A stretch of DNA of 64,000 nt from NCBI GenBank assembly GCA_973895155.1, contig OZ316895.1:22630001-22694000 (forward strand), read 5' to 3'. The notes under the pieces were generated by a model, which saw only the letters and a list, made by a program, of their open reading frames with translations, ran no database searches and was not told the DNA's origin. Both the position numbers and the translations under genes were made by a program. Source of the stretch: Marsupella aquatica. Lineage: Eukaryota; Marchantiophyta. This document shows positions 1 through 11,723 of the stretch, piece by piece. How positions within the stretch are numbered: position 1 is the stretch's first letter; the number at the start of each line of letters is the position of its first letter.

Positions 1-1556
1 CCAGCTCTACTGGCGGCGACCCTAACTTACCCCCTCCTCTATGGCCTGCCTTCCACCTAAAACCTCTGCCCCAACTCGAACAATCAGTCATGCACACATT
101 TCAGCGCGCGCTCAACAGGTACCGCTCTTCTCATATTGATTCCTTTTTTGTTATATTTCATGAATAGCTTAGTCTAGCCCATAACTGATATATGTCTCCC
201 CGTTACCGCCTGGGCATCTTGGTAACAGAAACATATAGCATGAATTTGTCAGTAAATTGGCTTGATTCACCCCAGGGACGGGGGCTGAATGACGGACCTG
301 GGGCTTGCAATGTAGTCAAGTCAACTACATGTCAGTTATGGTTTAAGGTCTACTTCTGTCTATAAGACTAACAGATTTGATGCACCGATGGTCCATGCAT
401 AGAGCTCTGCTTAGAGCTATATGCTAGTTCTAACAAGCTACATATATGTCGTATACTGACCATGCTAACTATTAATAATTTTTTGTTGTTCCTAACACTG
501 CAGCAATTCGCCCCTATCTACACCACTAGTATCTCCAAGAAATTGTTTTTTGTTGACTTGATAGAGTAATCCTTCTTTCTATACCCTTGGCATTGAGATC
601 TATCTACCTATTACTCTATGAAAAGTTTTTTAAATCCTGGTTATTCTTGACACTTGTTACTTCTATCATTAGTTATTTCTATCCCCTATTTTACGCTGTA
701 CTTCCAATTGCAGCACCTGCCACTACGCTTTGATTAAGCTATATTGAGACCTGTCCTCTTAACGAATTGAGGGCTGTATGAGTAGTAACTTTTTTGATAC
801 CTATAATCTCCGTCAGAACTTTTCATTGTACTTCTGTGAACTTACTTTACCATTTGTCACCGGCAATATATGAAGTTTTCTGACTTGGACTATAAGGTGT
901 AATGTTTATCTATCCAGGACTCCTCCCAGACCCTACTAGACCCGCCCTTTGCTCTCGCCCTCGCGGTTCCGGCGCCGAAAACCCCTAGCCCCAGTTTTTT
1001 CTTGTGTACGCGGCTGCGTACGCAGCCGCTTTGTTACCCTTCCTTCCCCGACTATACTCCCGGTCCTGCCTTGCCGGTACGCGGCAGCATATTGCCGCCA
1101 CCCGGTTTGCATACTCTGCCCGTGTACGCCCGATTTTAAAAAAAGGGGTTCCCAACCCCCTTTAGGCCCTTATTTTTAATTCTTTTACTCCCTTCTGATT
1201 GGTAGCCGCATCTCGGGACCTGCCGCCCTCCACTTTAACCGCTTGGACAGGGGGAATGGCTCCCTGTGAGCCTGCTGCTTTGTGTGGGAATATTCCCCCA
1301 AAAAACAGAGAGTGTGTTTTTGGTCATCCATCGAAGATTCCATCCGCCAAACGGTAACTTTTTTGGTTCGTCTTTGGCAAGATGCTAGCCATCGGAGTTG
1401 GCAAAGCGGTGCACAAATTGAATTGCATTTCCGATGTTGGGTACCAGTTCACATTTTGGTTATTCCCCGAGGTGGTCAAAACGGGGGAGAATTCCAAGTT
1501 TTACCCACCCCGACCAAAAAGTGAATAACTTTTACGTCGGAGTTCGGTTTTGATTC
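1..1556. other. unassigned DNA at the left edge
   Basis: No gene is recognised here. The stretch is pyrimidine-rich on the plus strand with several TGCAG acceptor-like sites (near 503 and 715), so it could hold the end of a spliced gene, but no conserved protein can be read. A perfect 20-bp palindrome lies at 1010-1029. The 243-bp open frame at 1282-1524 has no recognisable domain. The right side abuts the internal part of the copia element where its 5' LTR would be expected. Confidence 0.4.
1010..1029. repeat. perfect 20-bp palindrome
   Basis: GCGGCTGCGTACGCAGCCGC is identical to its own reverse complement. It sits in a GC-rich patch and is followed by ordinary sequence. Its function is unknown. 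It could form a cruciform or hairpin, or be a symmetric binding site. Confidence 0.8.
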
Positions 1557-1816
1557 TGGTTTTCAGCATTGGAGAGCTAGGCTTGTGGGCTATGCGGCGG
1601 TGATAAGTTTTGAGTTTTTTTAAGAAGTTGAAAAAACATCATTTTTTCTTGCATTCTCACATGAGTGATTTGGAGGAGATTTTTGAAGAAGTGGATCTTG
1701 AAGCACGAGGATCACCACGACGATTTGAGGAGGAGAGATAGGAGTAGGAGGAAGCGCACATGACACCGGTACAATCACCAGTGCAGCGAGTAGAGGGAAT
1801 TGTGAAGGAAAAACAG

Positions 1817-2602
1817 ATGGCATCCAGGTTCGGAGGTGTCAAGTTTGAGGTGGAAAAGTATGATGGGCGTACGGACTACTTGTTCTGGGAGAAGCAAGTG
1901 AAAGGAATTCTTTGCGCTATGGGCCTAGATCATCTTCTCTCTACACGAGAGATGTACGATGATGAGGAGGAGATTCCACTAAAGAGGTGGAGGCAGGAAC
2001 GAGTAATTGTAGTGAATGCGGTGATGCTTTATCTGAAGCCGCATATCATCAAGAAGTTGGATGACTATGTGGATTGTGCAACTCTATTCAAAGCCCTAAG
2101 GGAGAAATACTATCGAGAGGATGCATCAGATCGATTGTACAAGAAGTCTCTCTTAATGAGCCTTCGGCTCAAAGAGGGGAACAAGCTCCAAGATCACTTG
2201 GATAAATTTGACAGCCTAGCTGTTGATTTGTCTAATCTCGGTAAGGGCGTTGAAGAAGAGGACAAGACCTTACTTCTTCTCAGCTCCTTACCCCCATCTT
2301 ATCAGGGTTTGAAGCAGGTTCTCTTGTATAGAGACTTGAAGTCTATTTCATACGATGAGGTGGTAAGCTCTTTGCTGTCAGATGATGCACAAAAAAAGTT
2401 GGGTCAAGCCCAGACAGCATCGTCATCTGGTGCTGCCTTGAATGTGAATCGTGGGAGGTCACAACGGCATCCCAAGCAGCGCATGAATGGCAAGGGAAGA
2501 AGTAAATCTAGGACAAGATTTGCTTCAAGGGGGAAGTCCTAGGAGAGAAAGCCAATAGTCTGTTGGAGGTGTCACAAGGTTGGTCACGTTAAGAGGGATT
2601 GT
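1817..2602 (+). pseudogene. gag: copia gag with CCHC zinc knuckle, broken by a stop
   Basis: A UBN2/copia-type gag can be read from the ATG at 1817; an in-frame ATG at 1760 is also open. It has the usual opening (KYDGRTDYLFWEKQVK) and a long helical capsid-like part. A TAG at 2540-2542 ends the frame. In the same frame directly after it lies the nucleic-acid-binding knuckle CWRCHKVGHVKRDC (2561-2602), which fits C-X2-C-X4-H-X4-C. The knuckle is therefore cut off from gag. A further TGA follows at about 2684. A natural gag stop at this point is unlikely because the knuckle belongs to gag in this family. Confidence 0.85.
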
Positions 2603-2687
2603 AAGGGTAAGGCAGTTGAATCTTCATCAACCAATGTGGCTAGTGTTGATGGAGAAGTTGATTTACTCAATGATGAGTATGTTTTAT

Positions 2688-3790
2688 GAAGTCAGGAATA
2701 TGCCCTGTGCACATCATCTAGGAGAGCAAATGATGTGTGGATTCTTGATTGTGCTTGCTCCTTTCACATTTGTTACATTCGCGAGTATTTCAATTCTTAT
2801 TCTGTGTCAAACGGTTCAGTTTTGATAGGAAATGATCACTCTTGTCGAGTTGAGGGTATTGGGTCTATAAAGATTCAAATATTTGATGGCATTGTGCGCA
2901 CAGTGTTCGGAGTCAGGTTTGTACCTGGCATGCGTAAGAATTTGATTTCACTCGGTGTGTTGGATACAAATGATCATCAATGGCAAGTAATTGATGGTGA
3001 ACTTCAAGTCATGTCGGGAGAGACAATGATTTTGAAGGGTAGAAGACAGAAGAATATGTATGTTTTACAGGGCAATATAGTATGTGGAGAGGCCAATGTA
3101 ACCAAGTCTCACGAGGAAATGACTCAATTGTGGCATTCACGGCTAGGCCACATGAGTGAGAAGGGTTTGGCTATCTTGCGGAAGAATGAGCTCATTTCTG
3201 ATTTGCAGTCTTGTAAATTGGATTTCTATGAGCATTGCATTTTTTAAAAGCAGCATCATCGTACTTTCGGTGTTGGAACTCATGGTTCCAAAGCGGTTCT
3301 TGAGTACATACATAGTGACGTGTGGGGACCATCCCCGACTTCCTCACATTCTGGAAAATTGTACTATGTATCCTTCATTGACGATTACTCAAGATTTGTA
3401 TGGATTTATTTCATGACGCATAGGTCTGATGTCTTGTCCATTTTTACAAAGTGGAAGACCCAAGTGGAGAATCAGACAGGAAACATTGTTAAGTGTTTGG
3501 ATACAAGGGTGAAGAGTCTAAGGTTAGACAACGACGGGGAGTACACTTCAATAGAATTTGAAGAGTACTGTGCAGAACAGGGGATAACTCGCCATCTTAC
3601 CACAGTTTATACTCCGCAGTAGAATGGTGTCGTTGAGAGGCTCAATTGAACACTATTGGAGCGGTCACGGAGTATGTTGAGCCAATCAGGTTTAACACGG
3701 GAATTTTGGCCAGAAGCTGTCAATACTGCAGCTTATTTGGTAAATCTTTCTCCTTCTAGTGCAATCAATTTCAAAATGCCGTTTGAAATG
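2688..3790 (+). pseudogene. pol: copia protease and integrase remnants
   Basis: The frame continues with a retropepsin-like segment (WILDCACSFH, with DCA where the family usually has DSG or DSA). The GAG-pre-integrase segment (LWHSRLGHMSEKGL) then holds the zinc-binding histidines. A TAA at 3245-3247 interrupts the HHCC finger. The integrase core follows (FIDDYSRFVWIY near 3378, LRLDNDGEY near 3519), carrying two of the catalytic acidic residues. Two more stops, TAG at 3620-3622 and TGA at about 3647, fall within the conserved end of the core. All pieces lie in one frame, so decay here is by point mutation rather than shifts. Confidence 0.85.
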
Positions 3791-4399
3791 CGTTATAAGC
3801 GGCAAGCAGACTATCATGGCTTGGTAGTTTTTGGAAGTGATGCATATGCTCTCACACCAAAGCAGAATAGGACCAAGTTGGATCCTACGTCCAAGAAATG
3901 TATTTTTCTTGGGTATCAGAGTGGTGTGAAGGCCTACAGGCTATGGGATCCTATTGCCTGTAAGCTCGTTGTCAGTAGGGATGTTTCCTTCAATGAATCC
4001 AGATTATTGAAGGAGGGGGAGAATACTCAGGTCTCCCGTACTGACAAAGGAAAATCTCCTATCCCGGATCTTGTTGAGGGGGAGATTGATCATGAGGTAC
4101 ATGATCGGAGAGAAGGAGGTGCTCCAAGCATGGAGCTGGTTCTTGTGCCAGAGGAACAAGAGGAGTTTGTTGATGCTGGTGAGCAGCAAGTGGATGTTGC
4201 TGAGCTTCAAATTGTACCAGTAGATGCAATTCAACCGGAGTCATCGACTAGAAGAACATCTGGTCGCACTGTACGCGCTCCTCCTAGGTATGGACAGTGG
4301 GTTGATTCATCTCAATTGCAAGAGGATGATTTTGCAGCTGATGATGAGGGTGATGCGTTGGTTTTGGAAGAAGGGGAACCTTCTTCATTTCATGAGGGA

Positions 4400-5951
4400 A
4401 GTGCTTCTAAGGAGAAGCAGGAGTGGACTGCAGCAATGCAAACGGAGATGCAATCACTGAAGGACAACAAAACTTGGGAGCTTGTTAAGTTGCCTAAGGG
4501 TCAGCAAGTGGTGGACAGTAAGTGGATTTACAAGCTGAAGGATAATTCCGCAGGAGGTGGATCGAAGGTCTACAAGGCTAGGTTGGTAGCAAAGGGATTC
4601 ACAAAAGAGAAAGGTGTGGATTACAATGAGGTCTTCTCACCAGTTGCTAAGTACTCTACAATATGGCTATTGTGTGTGCTTGTTGTAATGTTTGGTCTAC
4701 TGCTAGATCAGATGGATGTTATCACAGCTTTCCTCTATGACACCTTGGAAGAGGTAATCTTCATGAGACAGCCACTAGGTTTTGTGAAGAGAGGACAGAA
4801 GGAATTGGTTTGCAGATTGCTAAAATCCTTGTATGGGTTGAAGCAGTCACCAAGACAGTGGAACAAGCGGTTTGACGATTGGATTTGGTCACAAGGTTTT
4901 CACAAGAGTGTGTTTGACCCTTGTGTATATTTGAAACCGGTGAAGAATGTTGTCTTTGGGTTCATTGTTTTAGTACTTATGTGGATGACATGCTTATTGC
5001 GGCCAAAGATAGGTCTGAGATTGTTAAGCTTAGCACTGCTAAGTGCAGAGTTTAAGATGAAGGACCTAGGGCCAGCTAAGAGGATTTTGGGTATGGAGAT
5101 CACTAGGGACTTGGAGGCTGGTAAGCTATGGTTGACATAGAGCAATTATGCGAGGAAGGTAATTGCTAGGTTCAACATGGGGGATAGTAAGCCAGTAAGT
5201 ACGTACCTCTTTGGCTACACACTTCAAATTGTCATCAGCTTTTTGTCTCACAGATGCGACAGAGAAGGGGCTGATGTCAAAGGTTCTTTATGATAAGGCA
5301 GTGGGAAGTCTCATGTATTTGATGACTTGCACTAGACCTGATCTTGCCATGGCTATGGGCAAGGTGAGCAGGTACATGTCAAATCCAAGGATGGTACACT
5401 GGGAAGCAGTGAAGTGGATTATCAGGTACTTGAAGGGTACCGTGGATCATGGTCTTTTATTTGATGCAAATGCAAAGAATGCGAGATCATTGATTGGATA
5501 TGTAGATTCTGACTATGGACAAGATCTAGACCGAAGGAGATGAACAACAGGGTACGTGTTCACACTTGGCGGTGGATGCATAAGTTGGAGGTCTACTTTG
5601 CAGAAGTATATTACTCAGTCCACTACAGAAGCGGAGTATGTTGCAGCAGCGGAAGCAACGAAGGAAGCGATTTGGTTGGATAGACTTATCACTGAAATGA
5701 GATTGCCACAGGGGAATGTGAAGCTCCATTGTGATAGTCAAAGTGCGCTCCACCTTGCTGTGAACCAGGTGATGGACAGTAGAGTGAAGCACATAGACGG
5801 CAGGTACCATTTTATCAGGCAGGCTGTGTCTGATAATTTGTTTGAGCTAGTCAAGATAGACGGTAAACTCAACCTAGCTGACGCATTTACCAAAGTGATT
5901 CCTTCGGAAAGTTTCTCTAGACATCGTGATGTGCAATTGCGTCACAAGTAA
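4400..5951 (+). pseudogene. pol: copia reverse transcriptase and RNase H remnants
   Basis: The RT segment begins near 4420 (WTAAMQTEMQSLKDNKTWELV) and shows KARLVAKGFTKEKGVDY and LLKSLYGLKQSPRQWNKRF. At about 4960-5050 the frame is displaced. The catalytic YVDD is encoded (near 4978) but in another frame, and the original frame resumes at MKDLGPAKRILGMEI, so two compensating indels flank the active site. A TAG at 5138-5140 and a TGA at 5541-5543 cut the connection and RNase H parts. RNase H motifs are clear downstream (STTEAEYVAAAEATKEA, HCDSQSALHLA, KHIDGRYHFIR). The reading ends at the TAA at 5949-5951. Confidence 0.88.
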
Positions 5952-6143
5952 GGGTTTTTCTTAACATTCGTTGTAATTACTGATATATGCTCTTCTTCAC
6001 TCCTAGTAATAGGCTACAACTTAGTTCTGGTTTGCTCTAGTTAGAGAGGGGAAACCATGTTGGTTTTCGTCCAGAACTTCCCGCTGAGGAATCATATAGG
6101 TTAGCAGTATTACCCTCCCCTAGACCAGAGTCAAGGGGGAGAT

Positions 6144-6486
6144 TGTTAGGTATTTACTCAAGGTCTAGGGTTACGACATGTAACCATAGTTAGACTAACC
6201 ATAGTCAGAGACGTGGTTAGGCTAACTAGGATGCACACTATATGCCAAGCGGTGTTTGCTTGGATAAGTGGAACTTAGGCTCATTGTTATGGAGCCACTT
6301 GAGAGATGAGGAGAGCTTACACTGTGGAGACTTGGTATGGCCGACGGGCTTAGAGTTCAGTAAAGCTCTCTTGTGTGTTCCTGTGGACGTAGCCTCGAGG
6401 AGGTGAACCACGTATCTCTTGTGTCGACTACTTGCGCGTTGGATGTGTCATGTGCTTACCGTTACGAGTGTCGTCTATGCTCAACA
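6144..6486 (+). repeat. 3' LTR of the copia element
   Basis: It begins TGTTAGG directly after the polypurine tract and ends GCTCAACA, so it has the TG..CA ends typical of LTRs. It is 343 bp long. The right boundary is fixed by comparison with the two solo copies, which share the final part (TTGGATG, a CCGTTACGA block, GTCGTCT, GCTCAACA). Confidence 0.85.
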
Positions 6487-9400
6487 CTTCCTAGGATGCT
6501 CACATACCCCAGTAGCATAGAAATAACATCATGAAAACCCAAAATAAACAATAAACCAAGTTAAAGTAATGTTGGTTTAAAGAAAACACTCTAACCGTTA
6601 GTTATCAAGATTTGATCTCCTTTGTCGATCTAAGCAATTTGACAACATGCATAATTATTGAATTTTTTGTGACCATTGTGCATTGTCGTCCACCCTCCTC
6701 TTTATTAGCTAGTGTTTGACTGTATGTGTCAATCACTCAGATCTAACAGCTAGAGTCAGTCATTGTTTTGTTTTTTAAAGTAAATGAATAAAATATCAAG
6801 AAATGATTTAACTATTGCAATTGAAAAAGTAGATAGAACTGTTACAAGAGGTTATATTTCCCCCCACTCTTTGATATTTGCTATGCTAATTTCACATTTT
6901 CAAGGTTTTGCCATTCTTTGGTCAAACTATTTTTGCTGGCATTGCAACAAACATGAATGGTGGTGTTTGTTTGTCTTTGCAAACATTGTTGTTTGTGTTT
7001 GTGGCACAAACCATTGATGTAGCACAACCATAGGCCAAGAATTTTGGAATGGACTTGTCATGGGGGTATGTAAATATCTGAATGACTATGGTAGCTCTGC
7101 ATTGTCCCTGCTAGGCATGGTGACAATGTTGCAGCCATTGTATCCTTGTGTCATCCCTCCCTCAAATGACCCACAGTCAGTCTAGCCATAGGCTTTGATC
7201 AAAGGATTGATTAGTGCCTTATTATACACATATTGTGTGCAACAACATTAGGTAAAAAATAAATAAAATCCTGGAAATACACAAGGGTTTGACAATGTGC
7301 TCAGATGGACCAGCAAAACCCTGACAAACTGAAACCGTTAGGTTATACTTCCAGAACAATAATGTTTATAGTTATTTCAGAGTACTTTTTTGTATTTTAT
7401 TACACTATGGTTTGAGTGTCCTTTTTGAATGTCCATAAGCCACTTTTGTGTCTATGAAATCTCTTTTCCCAACAAAACAGCTAAAATAACTCACAGAAAG
7501 CAAAAAGAAATCAAGACACAACCAAGAAAATTGATTATTGTCAGGACTCACTCCCATAAAGACCATGTTGTATAGTGATGAATATGAAACAACAGTACAT
7601 ACAACAATCTGAAATAATTCATTCACAGTACATAACAACCAGGCCCGTGACCAAAGAGAGTTTGGTCACAAGAGACTGAATTTAAAAGAGCAAATATTAA
7701 ATTTAGTTCACTTATTGAAAGAGTGTTTTATTGGTAATGGATAGAATTAAAATCAATTGAAAACATTGTTATAAGTGCTTAATCCCATCCTTCTCCCAGG
7801 AAAAAATAATAATCCCCATCCTTCTCCCAAGGAAAAGTAAGAAGAAAAATAAAGACATCAACTAAAAAACAAAGAAAATAAAATTAAAAATTAAATAAAA
7901 ACAAAAGACAAATGGAGTAAATGTTTCTTTCATGTCTTTCCTATTCCTAAGTAAGTCATTATGGTCTTGTCTCAATAATAGTTTATATAAAATACATGCA
8001 TCATTGCATCATAGGTTTGTTTACTCTTTAGAACAAGTGAAGTATTATTGCAATCCATCGTACTGCAGTCCATTGTATTAAAAAATAAAAAATTGTATTG
8101 CAGTCCACATGTAATGCAAACAAAAGTATCTTGGGGATTTTTTTGGTACTCCATCACATAGCTGAACATAGTTCAGCCAAAAATAAATTCAAGCAGCAAC
8201 CCAGAAAAAAACATTTGAGAAATTAGGCTCTCTTGTAAAACTCTTTTGTTCTTTGACATACTGTATATTTGAAAATGGATTCTTTAAAGACACTCCCTCT
8301 TACACTCCCATGACAGCAAAAGCTAGTTGAACCCCAATTTACATAGTTCTATAGAAATTGTCCATTATTGCCTATTAAGGTAGACCATTCCTTGACCTAT
8401 GTGCCTTGTCCCCTGATTAAGTTGGTGAATTTGTCATCCATGTAGTGTGAGTGCTCCTGTCTGAGACACAGTATGATGGGACTGTACTTGCACCTGCCTT
8501 TAAGGTAATGCATTCACTTATTATGGTCCTCTCTTACTCCTCACCACATGTAGGTTTTGATGTCTCATTGCAAGTCATTGTCTCTATACAATGTTGAACC
8601 TGGCAAACACAACATAGATGTCAGCAGGTCAAATCATAATTTAAAGAAGAACTTGATAGTATAATCAAACCCATACTATACCCTTTATGTATATTGGGTC
8701 CCGAGATGGACCTTTACTGTGTCTAAGGTAGACCATATGCACATAATGTCCCATCACGGGACCATTGGTATTCGTTAAAGGAATGGTTGCCACAAACAGG
8801 CCAAACATGATATGGCACAAACAAGAAACAGGAAACTAAAGTCCGACACACAATCTGACTGTATGTTCTTGCACATCACAGATGTTTGTGTGTTTGACTG
8901 TCTTGGATGGTATACTCACTATCTCAAACCTTGCTAAGCATTATGAGATATAATCTGGTGATGTGACAGATCCTGATGGCCCAAGTGCTTATTCAGTCAG
9001 CCACTTCCCTTAATGAGTATATGGTCTCCTATACTTCTCCCCACATATGCAACTTGACATAAGGTTGCCCATGAAGGTCAAGTGGTTGCTGTTATACATT
9101 TTCTGCCATTTCAAAGGGTGTCACTCACGGTGTTTTTGGCCCTTTTATTTCTCATAAAGAAATCACCCTATTTCATACCATCTCCATACAATGCCTCTTC
9201 TAAAGCCCAGTGATGTTCTCCATTGTCAGAGCTTTGGGGTTTGGGTCCTCACTCCTCAGCTAATGTACTTCAGCACCGTGTGCATGCATCACAACTTTAC
9301 AACCTTTCAAACATTAAATTGTACAACTCTTAATTACTTTGCCACTAAAGATATCCAAATTGATAATACTGTCATGTTTTGTTTTTAGTATTTACAAATA

Positions 9401-9596
9401 TGCCACAATTTGGTACAAAGATGACAAGTTTAGCAAAGCAACCAAGGTGGGAATATAGGAAAAATAGTGACAACATTGTAAATTAGAATATCTGTAGTGG
9501 CAATGTAGGTGCTGCTAAGTTGTATTTGAAATCTGTAACATTTTGGACTCAACACTTCACTCTTTGCAAAGTAAGGGATCCTGTCCTTCAATCTAG
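6487..9596. other. intergenic AT-rich DNA
   Basis: I see no gene. Open frames are short and of biased composition, and no conserved motif is visible on either strand. The stretch is plain AT-rich plant intergenic sequence with homopolymer tracts, for example A-rich at 7860-7910. Confidence 0.5.
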
Positions 9597-9870
9597 TGTT
9601 AGGAATTGACTTGAGTTTCCAACTGTAATTAGTTTGACCTTACTAGGGTTAGTTGACCCTTGGTTAGTTTAAGATAAGATACATTTATTTAGGCCCACAC
9701 ATCTTAGTCTCCCTTTGGGGGGTATAGGTTGGAGAGAGAACATTCTCTCCCTCATTTTTCACATGTATTTTCTCATGAGCTATGGATCTTTCAAAAGTTT
9801 CTCCACCATTAGTATTTTGTAGGTGTAGTATGAGATTGTGTGCATTCTCATGTTCCGATGGTTTCCTACA
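9597..9870 (+). mobile_element. solo LTR candidate (274 bp)
   Basis: It begins TGTTAGGAA and ends TTCCTACA, a nearly perfect terminal inverted repeat in TG..CA form. The flanking pentamers are TCTAG (9592-9596) and TCTAC (9871-9875), a target-site duplication with one mismatch. There is no internal coding region next to it. The family is different from the 6144-6486 LTR beyond the first seven bases. Confidence 0.55.
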
Positions 9871-11723
9871 TCTACAACTATACTAAAGAATCCCGCATTT
9901 TTTTGTTCTTTGTCCCAATACAAAAAAGCTCCTGGGCAGGAAAGATCCACAACCATTGGATTCATGTGATTGTTTTCCCTGACCATTGATGGAAGAAATG
10001 AGCACCCCTGGCGCATATGTGCTTCCCTAGGTTACCCCATAAATGCCCCTGCCCGACTCCCTATGGACTGGCCCTCCTTGCCAGCGGGTTGGGCATAGGG
10101 GATTATGAGGCTCCCACATATGGTCTACCTGCATGGACCATATATATATATATATATCCTTTATATCCCATTGAGGGACAGGTCCTGTCCCTAACCGTAT
10201 TCAATTTCTCTTGATCCTATACGTAATTTATGGCCGTATGAATGAGCTTGACCGTATGTGCACCATTATAGAGGAGAATTGGTGATGTGGCAGATTTCGA
10301 TTCGCCCAAATGCTCGTGTAGTCAACCACTGCCATTAGCGAACAATCAGCACTCCTCACTCAACATCTTGCACACCGAAAAAGCTGTCGATTGATCATAT
10401 CACATAATGCATTCAGTCAGGCGTGTAAAGAAAGACACTGCCTCCATCATTCTCTCGGCCCACCGTCCTCCAGAGTGATCCGACCCTCACAGAGTCACAG
10501 CACACCGACCTGGGATCTTGGGAACTCTTCGAGCGCACCTTTGTGCTTCAGCAGATCGGATCAGCAGCAAATCTGCAGAAGCAGAGCAGAGCAGAGTCGA
10601 GTACAGTACAATGCAGTGCTGGCTCTTGTTCTCTCTTGGCTGTCCTTCTGCTGCTGCTCCTCATCCTCCACCTGCTTCACCACTTCGCACTGCTCGACTC
10701 CTCCAGCTGCTGGCGCTGGTGCTGCTGAGCTCCTATTTCTCGTCCCCTGCGTCTCCTTCTTCCTCCTGTTCCGTTCCACTTCGACCACGGTATGAACGAT
10801 CCGACTCCCGCTGCAGCTGACGCGCCGGTGCAAGAAGTGTGTTCGTTGGAATCGCCGCCAGCAATGAACCACCTTGTTCTCCTTCTGCTTCTCCCGTCGC
10901 TCTGTCTTCTCCCTCTCCCTGGTCGTCAATTCTCGTATTCTCCTTGCGGGGCTTCCTTTTGTTGGCATTGAGAGGCCAGCGCGCTCCTTTCTTCGTCGAC
11001 CTCCTTCATATCAAGCGAGACACGAGAGGACGCAAGACAAAAGCAGTCGAAGCTTTATGTCGACTGATCAGACGAAACGAAGCGGCAATAATACATTCCT
11101 GCGTGGTCCGACGGGTGGAGTTCTGGGGGTGGTGGTCGGAGGGGGCGAAGAGCTTGGAGGGGAGGCATTGGAAGGCGAGAAGGGAACAATTGGGTAGTAC
11201 AAGCGGAGCCGGATCTTGGGAGTCACTTGTCCATTGCTTTCGTTTGGTGGGTTCGCTTGGTCTACTTTTAGGAGAAAGACAATTTGCTACCTGTCCATTT
11301 GGGTTGGCACGACAGACCAGACAAAGTTCATTGGGACGGTTGCAGTGGATTCCCTCCATGCATGCCATATTGGTATCCTCTCTGCTGGGGTGGAGCTAAG
11401 CGAGACTGGCAGAGGTCACAAATTAATGATAGGTTTTCCTCGTTGGTTGATCCTGATTGTGCTACAGCCAGCAGTTCCCATGTCCACTTGGGAGAACAAA
11501 TTTCATCCATGTGCGTTAGCTGATCTGGGGTCGTTTTGATCACACACATTTCATAGTTTTCGACGTCATTTTCTCCGTCCTACCTGCTGTTAATTTTCTT
11601 GAGCCCGGCATCTCAACCCAACTCAAGTGAAATCAACCCCAACTAAAACCACCCCTCGTCTCAGTTTTCTCTCTACCGTCGGTCTTTGTACGGGACTTAC
11701 ATTAAGCAGGCAAGCTGGCGTCC
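9871..11723. other. region upstream of the MO25-like gene
   Basis: It contains a short TA dinucleotide run at about 10140-10157. From about 10390 to 11700 it becomes CT-rich and GC-richer, as expected of a promoter and 5' leader. Overlapping open frames on both strands (10391-10968) are low-complexity products of CT/GA bias and are not called as genes. An AAGCAG at about 11704-11709 could be the acceptor of a leader intron just before the start codon at 11724. Confidence 0.45.

Larger units (their letters stand above)
1557..6486 (+). mobile_element. degenerate Ty1/copia retrotransposon, 3' LTR present, 5' LTR not found
   Basis: The domain order is gag, zinc knuckle, protease, integrase, reverse transcriptase, RNase H. 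Integrase before RT is the copia order. A weak tRNA-Met primer-site resemblance (TGGTTTTCAGC) lies at 1557-1567, and a polypurine tract lies at about 6133-6143, directly before the 3' LTR. No sequence like the 3' LTR occurs upstream of 1557, so the 5' LTR has been lost or replaced. The coding frame is broken by several stops and by a shift at the RT active site, so the copy is not autonomous. Two solo LTRs of the same family lie at 24153-24483 and 42615-42958. Confidence 0.9.

Noticed and set aside
10391-11399. several overlapping open frames on both strands
   Set aside because: They come from CT/GA-biased sequence upstream of the MO25-like gene, and none shows a conserved motif.
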